The notes below the pieces were generated by a model. The model was given only the letters and a program-made list of their open reading frames with translations. It was not told the origin of the DNA and made no database searches. Source: Phaeosaccion multiseriatum (lineage: Eukaryota; Ochrophyta, other classes). From it: a DNA stretch of 64,000 bases. Position 1 is the stretch's first letter; each line of letters starts with the position of its first letter. The translations under genes were made by a program, and so were the position numbers. Positions 1 to 11,556 of this stretch are shown here, piece after piece. Where the stretch lies: contig OZ218952.1 in assembly GCA_965112735.1 (NCBI GenBank), forward strand, positions 1,798,001 to 1,862,000, in the 5' to 3' direction.

Positions 1-2190
1 ATGTGGAGCAGAGCATTGGCAAAGGCCATGGCACAGAGGAGCACCAGCAGCAGCAGGAGGAGGAGGGGGAGGAGACAGATCCAACAATGCCAGTATCAAC
101 AGCAGCAACAAGAGCAGGCGGGAAGGGGGGCGGAGGCATACGGTGGGCCTTGCGGAAACTGAAACTGTGTATGCCGAGGCTAAAGCATGGCCAGGTGAGA
201 GAGTGGGGGGGTTCCTGCAGCAGCAGCCGGTGCAGCAGTTGGTGATACAGCAGTGGCAGGGCTGCAACCATTATAAACCCCCCCCCGGCCCCCTCGTGAC
301 AATCTCTGCCCTAAGAATGGGCGAGTAGGGCTTTATCTTGTGTCTCGAAGGACCCCTCTCTCTCTCTGACTCTCCCTCTTCCCCCCTCCTCTCCCTCTCT
401 CCCCTCTCTCTCTGCCCATCTCAAATCACGCACATGTGCAACGCCTGTTCTGTCCTCGTTCTGGAATGAAAGTACGTGAGCATGCGGGAGGATGACGGCG
501 AGAAGGAGAAGGAGAAGGAGCAGGAGAAGGAGAATGTGGTGCGTAGCCAGAAGCTCCTCTTTGACCTTTGGCTCCGACTCATCCAGGTAACTCTTGACCA
601 TCAATCATCAGAGAGAGAGAGAGAGGAGAGAGACAGAATAGTAAGTCGGTGAATCTAAGGCGGAGTGCTGCAACTGAGCTTCTTGTCTCGCCCCCCCCCC
701 CGGCCTCTTGGTGTCCTTGCACCGCAGATCAATGCCTCCCTTGCATGCCAAGTGCTCTGGGAACAAGCCTTCAGCAGCAACAGGAGCGGCGAAGGCAGCG
801 CGAAGGCACTCTACGCACACGTGGACGACCCCTCTGGGCAGCAGCGGCGGCAGCAGCAGCAGTTGGTGATACAGCAGCAAGAGGAGGAAGAGATATATGT
901 TTTAGGCCGTACTGCGCACGACGCGAGTAGGAAGATCGTGCTTGCCGCTCGAGCCCTCAAGACCTTCAGGCTGGCCCAGCGGAACACTGCTGAATCACCA
1001 ACTGCTGCCGCTGCTGCCGCTGCTGCTGCTCCGGAGGCTCTTGCTCCCGTTATTGCTCCTGCTGCTGCTATTGCACGTGGTGGTGGTGGTGGTGGTGGTG
1101 GTGGTGGTGGTGGTGGTGGTGATGATGAAGGTGTCGGTGGCGGCGGGGAAGACATACAAGGCATTCAAGGCAGCGAGTCCTTGGAAGCAGCAGTTGGTGA
1201 TACAGCGGCAGTCTTAGGTCCTTTGAAGCTCTCTGGTCTTGTTGTATCACCAAGTGCTGCCGCTAATGCTGCTACTGGGACGGTGTCCGGCACGAAGGCG
1301 GGGGCGGTGGAGCCAGGAGCAGCAGTAGCAAGTGGTGATACAGTAGGGCCATCCTCGGATGGTGAAGGGCTGCAGCAGCTTCGACCGAAGCAGCCGGAGA
1401 AGAGGAAACGTCGTCATCGTCGTCGTCGTCAGGACGCTGCAATGACGACGTCAGAAACAGCCGTTGGTCACACAGCAGCAGTTGGTGATACAGCAGCCGC
1501 GGTTGTTGGTGATACGACAGCAGCGGTTGGTGATACAGCAACAGTTGACCATGCAGCAGCAGCGGTTGGTGACACATCAGCAGCAGTTTGTGATACAGCA
1601 GCAACAGAAGCAAAGCTCCGCCACACAAGGTCAAAGGCCAGCACGGGAGAGGCCAAGGTGCACACGCAGACGACCAACAAGAGAGAGGAGGAGCAGCAAG
1701 ATCAGGCTCAGGCTCAGCGTCAGGGACAGGGTCAGGGTCAGGGTCAGGGTCAGGGTCAGGGTCAGGGTCAGGGTCAGGGTCAGGGTCAGGGTCAGGGTCA
1801 GGGTCAGGGTCAGGGTCAGGGTCAGGGTCAGGGTCAAGGTCAAGGTCAGACTCAAGGTGAATGTCAGGCTCAAGGTGGAGGTGAGGCTCAGGGTGAAGGT
1901 CAAGTTGAAGGTCAGGCTCAGGGTGGAGGTGAGGCTCAGGGTGAAGGTCAAGTTGAAGGTCGGGCTCAGGCTCAGAAGAAGGTGCGGAAGAAGCGCCCTC
2001 CTCGCAGTCGGAGTCCAGAGCGTCCAGAGCGAGGTACCGCTCCTCGCACCCTCAAGCCTCTCAAGACACTTCCGATGGAGGAGCGCAAGCGACGGTCTCC
2101 TTCGCCTCTAAGCGGGCAGCAGAAGGAGCGCGAGGAGGGGGAGGGGGCGCAATTGGTGACGCAGCAGCAACAGCAGAAGCAACAACAACG

Positions 2191-2257
<67 letters not shown>

Positions 2258-3337
2258 GAGTTGGTGCTACAGCAGCCGCCAACGCAAGTCAGCAAGCAGG
2301 AGGAGCCCCCCCCGCAGCCTGTATCGTATCAAGAGGAAAGGGAACAGGGCGGGGGGTATGTGGTGTCTACGCACAGTAGCAAGGAGAGGAGACGCGAAGA
2401 CAGGGAGAAGGAGGAGGAGCAAGAGGGACAAGGAGAGACGGAGGGGCAGCAGCAGCAGCAAGGGCAACAAGGGTGGCAAGGAGACAGGGGAGTTGGCGAG
2501 GGGGAGCACGACGGGAAGAGGCTGAGGTACAAGCAGAGACAGAAGCAGTTGGTGATACAGCAACAGGAGCAGCAGGAGCAAGGCACGGACGAGGAGGAGA
2601 AGCAGGAAAGAAAGGAACAACTCACAGGCGAGAAGAGGGCGGACGCAGAGGTGTTCCGCACGCGAGGGGGCAATAAGAATAAGAATAAGAATAAGACAAA
2701 GAATGGACAAGGGAGAGTGGTCCACGAGGGGGAGGAGGGGGGGCAGAGGAGCCCGGGGAGGGAGGGGAGGAGGAGAGGCCCGGCGGGGGAGGAGTGGGCT
2801 GCTGCGGACGTTGGTACTACGAATACGCAGCGGCGACAGCACCGCCAGGAGATGCGAGAGAGGCCTGCGTCACTCGCTGAGGTGGGCAAGAGCAGAGGCA
2901 CTCCAAGAGACACCAGGGCCGCAGATACGGTCAGAGACACAGTCAGCAGAGACATGGTGGGTAGAGGCACAGTGTCAGTGTCAGTGCCAGTGTCCGGGGT
3001 TGACGCAGAAGCGGCCCAGGCACAGGCACTGGGGAGGAGCGGTGGAGGGGTGTTGGGAGGGACGTATGGCCAAGGACAGGAGGCGAGAGAGGAGGGAAGG
3101 GGAAGCGAAGGAGGGGGCGAGCGGGATGGGAGGCCAGCTCCACATGGAGAGGAGCAGCACATGCAGCAGTCGACTCGACAAGAGGAGGACGACGGGATGC
3201 ATCGCGGGCAACGAAGAGCAAGGAAGGAGAAGGAGGAGAAGAGGGAGAAGGCAAAGAAGGAGAGGAGGGAGGGGGAGAGGAAGGGGAAGGAGAGGAAGCA
3301 GCAGCAGGAAGAGGAGGGGGAGGAGGAGGCCCAGTGA
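1..3337 (+). CDS. Giant low-complexity protein, 3' part (5' end outside window)
   Basis: I do not recognise this protein. Three exons join in phase: up to 194 (donor GTGAGA), 473-586 (donor GTAACT) and 728-3337 (acceptor ACCGCAG). The only sequence that looks like folded protein spans the second junction, reading RSQKLLFDLWLRLIQ then INASLACQVLWEQAF, and continues to about nt 980. The rest is low complexity: a GDTA-rich array (1190-1610), a Gln-Gly dipeptide array (1722-1840), QGE/VEG repeats, an Arg/Ser-Pro patch near 2000, poly-Gln (2160-2260), then Glu/Lys/Arg/Gln-rich charged sequence to the stop at 3335. It could be a nuclear scaffold or RNA-associated protein, but nothing shows this. 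The open frame through the repeats and the matching splice phases support a real gene. The upstream boundary is unknown and exon 1 is the least certain. Confidence 0.6.
1457..1610 (+). repeat. In-frame tandem array of the GTTGGTGATACAGCAG motif
   Basis: About seven imperfect 18-30 bp copies of a unit with core GTTGGTGATACAGCAG lie head to tail, all in the reading frame that gives AVGDTAA. Isolated copies of the same motif elsewhere in this exon (859-877, 2545-2563) are read in a different frame as QQLVIQQ. Confidence 0.75.
1722..1840 (+). repeat. 6-bp GGTCAG microsatellite encoding Gly-Gln repeats
   Basis: About 19 near-perfect copies of GGTCAG sit inside the coding exon and encode alternating Gln and Gly. 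They degrade at the 3' side into GGTCAAGGT/GAGGCT variants. Confidence 0.95.
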
Positions 3338-3606
3338 CGGCAACAAGCGCACAGGCAGCAACAGGAGGAGTGCACTGTGATGCTTTCATTGGTATGCACA
3401 GAGACACACACATGGAGGAGAAGTCAAGTTAGAAGTTTATAAAAAGTGTGGCAACTACAGTACCATATTGGGGGACAGAACGCAAGAGAGGCTGTAGATG
3501 GTTTGATGATGACCCTTCGCAGGGAGAAATAATGGAACGATTATTACGCCCCTTCCTTACTTGGGAAAGGCCTTCTTGTATATTGTAGAAGTATATTGCT
3601 TTTTGT

Positions 3607-3640
<34 letters not shown>

Positions 3641-4013
3641 CGGAGAGAGAGAGAGAGAGAGACAAGAGGTGCACCTGCTTCGCGATACAAGCCCGAGCAG
3701 ACACCTCTTCTCCCCTCTTCCTGGCACTCATCCCTCTTCACACAACCCCCCCCCTGTCCTGACACGGACCCCTGTCCTGACCCCCCCCCCCCCAACCACA
3801 CCCCTTCCCCTCTACCCTCCCTCCCCGACACACACAATACATAATTCTTAGGTTGATTCCTATACGTCAGTAAAATTCTCCTCCCTCCTCACCCCTTGGG
3901 CAGGGAGGGCACAGACCCCACATACATCTGATATAGAGACCCTACAACCCCCCATTCCGCTGCGGCCCTCAGGTGGGGTACTTGCCCGCCCCGCCTTGAC
4001 GCTGCTGCTGGAT
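3338..4013. other. Intergenic, no gene seen
   Basis: This lies between two convergent genes. It holds a short (GT)n then (GA)n run at 3609-3662 and C-rich sequence at 3750-3800. I see no supported coding exon. Confidence 0.6.
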
Positions 4014-5219
4014 CTAGGACCTCTTGTTGCCGTTCTTCTTGCCTTTCTTGCCAGTCTCCAGGGACTCTTCCACCGCCTTTAACTGGCTCTCCATGTACTC
4101 CCGCCACTCCTCCTTCGCCTGGGCGTCCTCGTCGGAAGCAGCAGCACCGCGCCCACCCTGCCTCTTCCCTCTTCCTTTCCCTGCCGACGTTTGCTCCTCC
4201 TCCGCCCCCTCCCCCTTCTGCTCCTGCTGCTGCAAGAGCTCTCTCAGCAGCACCGCTCCTTGTCGCCGTTCCAACCGGGCAGCCTCGCAGTACAGCAGAG
4301 GCTTAATGACCCAAAACAACTCGTACGGAGTGTACTGATCTCGCCACTCTTTCAGGGCCTTTCTCGCAAGTATCCTCGCCTCCCTCTGGTGAACGGTCGT
4401 TTGGAAGCGCGCAGGACCCCTACCGCCGCTAGACGTGTAAAGGAAATCGGAATTCTTGCTGCTCTTGGCCGCATTGGTTCTGCTGTCCACCCTCTCCACT
4501 TCCTCACGCACCCCCCCGCGCCAGACGCCCCCACCCCAACCCCCCCACCCCATGCCCCCATCTTCTCCTCCTTCGGCCGTGCTGCCACTACCACCACTAC
4601 CACCGTTTCCATTAACAATTCCACCCCCCACGCTCCCCATCACCAACTGCTTGCCCCAGGTGGCAATGCTGGAGGGCCCAAGGAGGCCCATACCGCCCCA
4701 TCCCACCCCCTTGCTGCCCCTCCTCGGAGTGCTGCTGCGATGCACCAAGGGGAAAATCTCCCCCAAGAGCAAAATCTTGGCCAGACATGTGTCCGAGGCA
4801 TTGTCCCACTTGTCCAAAAAGTGCTGCTCCCCCACCACCAGCTGAACAATATCCGCACTCACGGCCTTGACCCACTTCACCACACTCGAGTCCACCTCGG
4901 CCCCCACCTTCTTGGCCGCATCTGCTGCCGTCCAAAGCACTTTGAGCTCCGCGTGCGTTTTAGTGCTGGGCGGCGCTGCGCGGTGCTCGCCCCCGAGGTA
5001 GAAGTCAAGCACGTCTCGGGCGTTGTGCAGCTCAGGCCCCCGCTCCCTGCCATTGGAATTGAGCTGGAATTCGAATGCCTTGGTGTGCGTTGCGAATGCC
5101 TCCTCGGCCCGGACGGCGTTCTGGGTGGCGTCGGAAGCAGGCTCGCGCTGGTAGGACCAGTCGGTGTGCTCCTCCTGCTCCGCTTGCTCGCCTGCACTTC
5201 TCGCCCTCTTGCGGCCACG

Positions 5220-5253
<34 letters not shown>

Positions 5254-6059
5254 GCTTGCTTGCTAGCGCGCCTCTCTTGCTTCTCTCGCTTCGCCTGCTC
5301 CTTCTTCTCTTGTCTCAGCTGCCGCACGTCTTTTGGCACCTCCGGTGGCCCCCTCTCCAGCACTATATTCTGCTCCTTTGCCCACCACTGCAGCACGGGC
5401 TCCCTATCCCTGTCCTTCAACCCAACCGTGCCGCGCCGACGCTGAGAAGGGAAAGGTGGAGGCGAAAGAGCGTGGCAGCAAAGTTAGGACAGCGATTCGC
5501 CAACGGATCGTGTAAAGCAGGAGGGTACAGGAAGACTTCCCAAGTTGCTTACCCATGCTGGAGCCACTTCAATGGCCTGCTTGTCGCCGTTCGCGGTCCC
5601 GTCCCACAGCTCGTCCTCCTCCAAGTCTTCCTCCCACCACTCCTTGAAGCTGGTGTGCTGTTCCCGCCGGCTCGCTGCCGTCTCTTCTTCAGGCACGCAA
5701 AACATGCCCGAGGAGAGCGCGGAGGGTAAGGAGGGCGGCTCCTGCTGCTGCTGCTCCGTGCAAGACGGGCTCCAACCAGCCCCCCTCTTGCACGGCGGGG
5801 CGGGGGAAGTCTTTCTCTCCACCACCACGAGCTCCACCGCCTCGCACATCGTGTCGCTGGGCAACCCTGTGCTGCTGCCGCCGCCGCTGCTCCTTTCCCA
5901 CCAGTTCTGCATCCCTCCGGCGGCTCCTCCCGCTTTTGCTGCGACCAGCACCCCCACCATGAGCTTGGCAACGGGGTTGCCTCGCTTGGCAGCCGCCGAG
6001 GGGCGACCTGAGGGTCTCGCCGATGCGCCCCTCATCTTTCCCAAATCGCACTGCCTCAT
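4014..6059 (-). CDS. Conserved hypothetical protein, weakly peroxin-16-like
   Basis: Two exons, 6059-5553 and 5441-4014, join in phase 0 (donor GTAAGC, acceptor CTTCTCAG) to give 644 aa. The start is the first ATG in frame, at 6059. Residues 1-170 are low complexity with an acidic patch. About 170-250 is a charged Lys/Glu/Arg stretch with poly-Ser. A helical region follows, with VKWVKAVSADIVQLVVGEQ and KWDNASDTCLAKILLLGEIF. After a Gly-rich linker of about 120 aa comes a second hydrophobic stretch, YELFWVIKPLLYCEAARLER. The order, spacing and character of the two hydrophobic blocks recall peroxin-16 (peroxisome membrane biogenesis), but similarity is weak and the N-terminus does not match, so I leave it unnamed. 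The protein ends in a Lys-rich tail. It starts away from the transporter gene at 6783, with about 720 bp between. Confidence 0.6.
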
Positions 6060-6782
6060 GGTCCACAGTCCAGAGTAGCTGCAGCACAGTAGTACGCAAT
6101 ACAGCACGACGCGGGAGTGTGCAGCTCCTAGCAGCTGGGTAACTAATAATTCGGCGAGAGGATCCTTCGCATAAAATGCGCAACAGTCACGATATTACCA
6201 ACAGCTAGCCATCTGTGAGCATTTGGTGCGCACTCGAAAACCCCACACCACCATTATCGATTAGGGTGTACAAGGTAATGTATGTGAAGGAAGAGGAGCT
6301 CTGATTTGAAGACCAAATGTATTTATATTTCGGTGTCTGTACAGAACCCAGAACCCCCCCTTATGGTCTGCTCGCCAGCCCCCCTTTCTATATATATTAC
6401 ACCCTTGTTGAGTGCCATCTATGGTTTGCCTAAAAACTAAAGTAATTATCTCACCCGCCCCCCCCCCCCGGGGACTTTGCCCCTGAGGTCGTGAGGAGAC
6501 GGACAAGAGGTGAAGAGGTGCTCACCATCAACAACACTCGTCCGCCCCTCAGTCTCCTCAACAAGGGCACGGCAGGGGCAATGGAATGGAGGCTCAACAC
6601 TCGTCCAACAGGCCAGGCTCCATCCAAAATCCGTACCACGCTGGCACAGCAAGCAAGCAAGTAAGCACGTCCCTATTCCCCGCTCGCTCATTCCGCTGGT
6701 CATTTGGTTGTCAAAAGACATGTCCATCCACCCATCTATCTCCCTCGCTCTCCACCACTCTGCTAATTACTAACTCATTACT
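6060..6782. other. Intergenic, no gene seen
   Basis: This holds the promoter side of the 4014-6059 gene and the 3' side of the transporter gene ending at 6783. A C-run lies near 6461-6470. No exon is supported. Confidence 0.55.
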
Positions 6783-7426
6783 CTAACTCCCAAGCAACTT
6801 GTAGCCAAAACGAGACCGTGGCCGATTCAGCAGCCCATCGTTACGACAGTCCCACACGAGCAGCCGTATCACCAACAGACCACAGAAGAAACACATACCC
6901 ATGAGGGCGAGAAGGTCCATCCTGTAGCTCTGATTCTCGTCTCTGGAGAAGCCCATCATGGCGTTACCCACGAGCAGTCCAAAGGCCTGCGGGATTAAGG
7001 ACGGCAGGAAGGAAGGAAGGAAGGAAGGAAGGAAGGAAGGAAGGAAGGAAGGAAGGAAGGAAGGAAGGAAGGAAGGAAGGACGGAGGGGCGGACAGACAA
7101 ATGCCCAACGCGTCCATCAGGGTGTAGCGTAGGAAAAAAAAAAGATGGGATGGAAAAAATGAATTAACGACATACGCGGACAGGGGCACAGGGGTGGGGA
7201 GATGGGTAGGACGGTGTGAGTGCTCTATCTGCGAGTATGGATGCTCGTCTTGACAACAGTTCACAACACTCCGTTCCACCAATGTGAGACGAAAGAAGGA
7301 AAGACCATCCCACCCCACCCCACCCCAACCCACGGCAGAAAGACAGGCGGACCCATAAAACACTCGAGAGAGCCCCAAAGACTCGAATGTAGGTAGACAG
7401 GCAGGCAGGCAAGCAGGTAGGTAGAT

Positions 7427-7461
<35 letters not shown>

Positions 7462-10400
7462 TAGGAAGGTCGATGGGTAGGTACAAGTCACAAGTACCAC
7501 ACACGCACCTGCAGCACTTCACTAACGCCAAAGGCCACTCCGTACACGCTGGGGTGTACTGTGAGGGGCAGGGCGGACAGGAGAATCGTTGGCACGAACG
7601 CCTCGCACAAGGCAAGCAGCATGATGCACACCAGGGCAGAAGATGCCTCCTTGAGCAGCAGGTGGTAGGCAAAGATGGTCAGGCTGGTGGTGCCGAGGAG
7701 GACCCAGAGCTGCTGCCCCACGTAGTCCAGGACGAGCCCCGCTACGGGGGACAAGAATACGACGATGAAGGGAATGAGACTGGAGATTAGCCCCGCCTGT
7801 GTGTGTGTATGAGTGTGTGTGTGTGTGAGTGTGTGTGCGTGTAGATGGGTGGGTGTGTTGTGGGGGAGACGTGAGAGGTGGGGAGGGGGGAGGGAGGGGA
7901 GGGGAGGGGAGGGAGGGGAGGAAGGTTAGGGGACGCACTCGACTCAGGGTAAGAGGGGGCGCCGTGCGGACATACGTATGTACGTACCTGTACGGCAGTC
8001 ACCTTGTACGACTCGAAGATGAAGTGTCCGCTGCGGAGGGGGGCAGGAGACGGGGCCCACACGAGAGGGGGGGGGGGAGGAGAGAGACAGCGAGAGAGGG
8101 AGGGGGAGAGGGAGAGAGACAGAGATAGAGGAGAGAGAGTGGGACAGACGATCATCATCATCATCTTCACCATCGTAAGAAGAAGACCCTGGCTCGCCTC
8201 TCACTCGGGAGAGAAGACTCAATCAAACAGGAGTAGCAAACGAGAGGACGAAGCGGTGGCAAAGAAGGGAGAGAGAGACAGAGAGAGGAAGACGCAGACC
8301 GACGAGACAGAGACAGACTCACAACCCAACGGTCAAACAACCAATCATGCAAACAATGAAACAGCGAAAACACCCACTTTCCTGGTCTCTTCCATACCTA
8401 TAGTTGCCAAAGAGATGGTAGACGCACAAAAACAGCGTATGCAGTACGACAAGCAGCCAAAACGCCTCCGACGACCGAGCCGCGGCCTTATGCACGTTGG
8501 CCACGCTCAACTTGGGGTGGCCCACCACCATTCCTTCCCTCCCTTCCCTTTCTTCCCTCTCCCCCGCTGTGCTGTGACCACTTCCGTTGCTCGTACAGCT
8601 GCCGTTCAAGTGTTGTGCGTCACCTATCCCCCCACCCCCATTGCTGCTACTTCTATTGATGAGGGCGTCCCTCTCGCTGCCTGCTGCCCCCCTTTCTTCA
8701 TCTACTCCTACTTGTACTCCTACTCCTCCTTCTGCCGCCGCGACGCCTCCTCCCTCCTCCTCCTCCTCCTCCTCCTCCTCCTCCTCCTCCTCCTCCTCTT
8801 CGCCGTGCTTGCCTCCTCTCTTGCCCCCTCCTCCTCCTGATGAGGAGCCGCACCCTTCTCCCTTCCCGCTGCCGTGCCCGGAGCTGCCGTGCCCGCTGCC
8901 GTGCCCAGAGTGTTCACCGCAATCTCCGCAGCAGCTTTCCGGGCTTACTTTGCAGTACACTATGCCCGCCAAGAGCGATATGAACTGCCCCGCGGAGAAG
9001 ACGGAGAGAAGAGGAAGGTGAAGGAGTAAGGGGAGGGAAAGGGTGTAAGGGAGGGGAGGGGAGGGGGTGGGGACACACACACATACATACCCACACACAC
9101 AAACATACTACACACACACACATACACATACACACACACCTGAAAGATTGTGGCGAAGAGCATTGCATACATGAAGCCCCCGAAGGCCTCCGCCACGTAG
9201 GCTACTGAGGCCTTGGCCATCGTCTTGCTCAGGCACGCCACTGCCACCGTTACGCTCAGGGCGAACGTCAGCTCTCTGTCGTAGAAGTATCTACGTATAT
9301 ACGGGTAAGTTGGGGTGGAGTGGGGTGGGGTGGGGTGGGGTAGGCAGGTCATACGATGGATCGAGCAGGTGTGATGACATTTCGTACAACAGAGCCTATC
9401 ATGGTGTGCTGGCCGCCGAACAAAAAACACAAACGAACGAACGAACCTGCTGACGACGGCCCTTTGCGCAACGGTGACTGTGCCACTCCCCATCCCGAAG
9501 ATGATCTCGCCCATCAGCGCCGCCCAATAACAATCCAACGCCAATGCCAAGATAAAGGCCATGTGCCCCGCGATGGACAGCAGGAGGAACATGACCAGCC
9601 CTTGCTTATGGCCCTTGGAGTCTAAGATGAGGCCGCCAAGGAAGGGCATAAAGAGGCTGGGGAGGGACTGGCAGGACAGGACGGCGCCGTATTTGGTGGA
9701 GTTGAAGGAGAGACCTGGTGCGTGTAGCATGTACACCTGTGTGCAGAGTGGGGCGAAGGAGGGGGGGGGGAGGGAAGGAGAGAGGGGAGAGACGGGAGGA
9801 GGGAAAGAGGGGGAGACGGAGAGAGGGGGGAAGGGAGGGAGGAAGGGAGAGAGAGGATAGGCTTACTCAGCAGGCTTGGGTGAGGGGGAGGGTGGGGGAT
9901 GCGAAGTATAGGCACCACAGTCCGTCTTGTCTGTGTCAAGGTGCAGGCATATGACTAGGCCGACAGACAGGCAGGCCGGCAGGCCGGCAGGCCGGCAGGC
10001 AGACAGGCAGGCAGACAGGCAGGCAGACAGGCAGGCAGACAGGCAGGCAGGCACGCAGGCAGGCAGGCAAGACGGACGGACACAGAGACTCGCGGCGCTC
10101 GTGCCCTGTATACCGTACTTGCTTACCTCCAGAGAGCTGAATGCGTTCTTGACAAAGTGAGATCCGAAGGGCAGCAGAGACACGAGGAGTAACACGCTGA
10201 AGCGCAGCCGCCAGCTCTTGCGCTCCCGCTCCCTGCCAGCAGCTGGGCGGGGCCCCTCTTTGTCATGGAGGGAGAGCGATGGTGCCGCTCCTGCGTCCGA
10301 CACGAGGACAATCTTGCAGGGGGGGGCGCTGCTACTCCTACCGCGCGCCCATCGTGCCGTTGGTGCCCTTCCCCCCTCCTCAACATCAGCACCCTTGCTG

Positions 10401-11230
10401 CCGCTGCTGTGGATGCTGCCGTTGCAGCTGCTGCTACTACTGCTGCTGCTGCTGGGCAGCAGCCATTCGTCGTTTTCTTCTCTACTTCTATAGCATGGCG
10501 TGCGGTGGTGGTCGTGGGGATTGAATAGAGCCATGTCCTGTGTTGTTGTTACGCACACGTAGAGAAGAGCGTAAGGCAAGGATATAGAGATGAAGGAGAG
10601 AAAAAGGACGACAGGGAGTTATTGAAGACATCTTCTCCTCTCGGGTACGCAGTTTCCCCTGGTACAGGAAGCAAAGACATTCACACACTCGCTCCGTCTC
10701 TCTCTCACCTCTCCAGCAAAGTACATGATCGGGTTGGTGACGCTGCTCGTTTCGTCGTGCATACGGCCGTCAAAGTGAATGTGCATGTTCCTTCGGTCAG
10801 CCCCGGGTTCCCTGCCAGCCAGAGCACACCAGGATGCGTCTCTACCAGCAGACCTGACAGACCAGGACGAGGCGTGCACCAGTGTCGGTTGCTCGTCGCC
10901 ATAATTGCCAGCAGAGGAGTACGATGAGCGAAACTTCCGGAGCTGCAGCGGCTGCTTCTCTATCCTCTCCGCCCCCGGTGGCGTCCCTCCCTCGTCCCCT
11001 ACCCGTCTCTCTCTCCCATTGTAGGGGAGGTTCTCCTCCGCTTCCTTTGACACGCCTCGAATCTTGCCATTCTTCCCACCTTGGTCCAAAGACACGCCTC
11101 CCTTTTGCAGCAGCTCGCCCGACAGCAGCGTCCGCCGGTCCTCTGCTTTAGTGAGCGAGCTTCTGCCCCGCTTGGAGGGAGCATCCTCCTCCTCGCCCTG
11201 AATTTCGACACTGCCGTAGGAGCTCCGCAT
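6783..11230 (-). CDS. MFSD1-like major facilitator transporter
   Basis: Eight exons (11230-10709, 10537-10127, 9736-9447, 9290-9140, 8984-8398, 8030-7988, 7796-7509, 6986-6783) join in phase to 831 aa. The family match is clear: LLVSLLPFGSHFVKNAFSSL in the first membrane segment, LSFNSTKYGAVLSCQS, FLGGLILDSKGHKQG, then a GEIIFGMGSGTVTVAQRAVV block followed by YFYDRELTFALS. These mirror the loop 2-3 and TM4-5 motifs of MFSD1, a lysosomal dipeptide/amino-acid transporter of animals, with homologs in many protists. About 12 membrane segments can be counted. Unusual points are a soluble N-terminus of about 280 aa and a cytosolic loop of about 150 aa between the two six-helix halves, rich in Gly-His and carrying a 16-Glu run. 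All introns are GT-AG and several are filled with microsatellites. The substrate is unknown; a vacuolar or lysosomal location is inferred from the family. Confidence 0.85.
7011..7081. repeat. (GGAA)n microsatellite in transporter intron 7
   Basis: Some 18 AAGG units lie in the last intron of the MFSD1-like gene, close to the acceptor of the final exon. Confidence 0.95.
7389..7470. repeat. (CAGG/TAGG)n microsatellite
   Basis: GGCA/GGTA tetranucleotide repeats lie in the same intron. A similar (CAGG/CAGA)n array is at 9957-10075, in intron 2 of the same gene. Confidence 0.9.
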
Positions 11231-11505
11231 GTATCTGTTCTCTTTCTCTCCTTCAAAGCCTACCCTACTTTCTCGTGTGGGGTCCTAGCATGGCGTCCGA
11301 CCCCTCCCTCCCGTGGGGAGCATGGGTATGTATTATTGGATTTACTCGTAATTTCCGTAAGCGTGGCCTTTGCGTGAGAGCGAGCGGTGAGGGGACATTT
11401 ATTACATTTATTGACTTCTTCGAACGTATGTGCTGTGGGGGGTGGGGAGGGGTTATAAGTCGGTGCGATTTCTGAAGTCGGAGCCCTTTGAAATTCTCAT
11501 TTTTG

Positions 11506-11556
<51 letters not shown>

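Noticed and set aside
2329-3411. 360-codon open frame rich in Cys/Ser on the minus strand.
   Set aside because: It is the antisense of the Glu/Arg-rich coding exon, with no domain or splice context.
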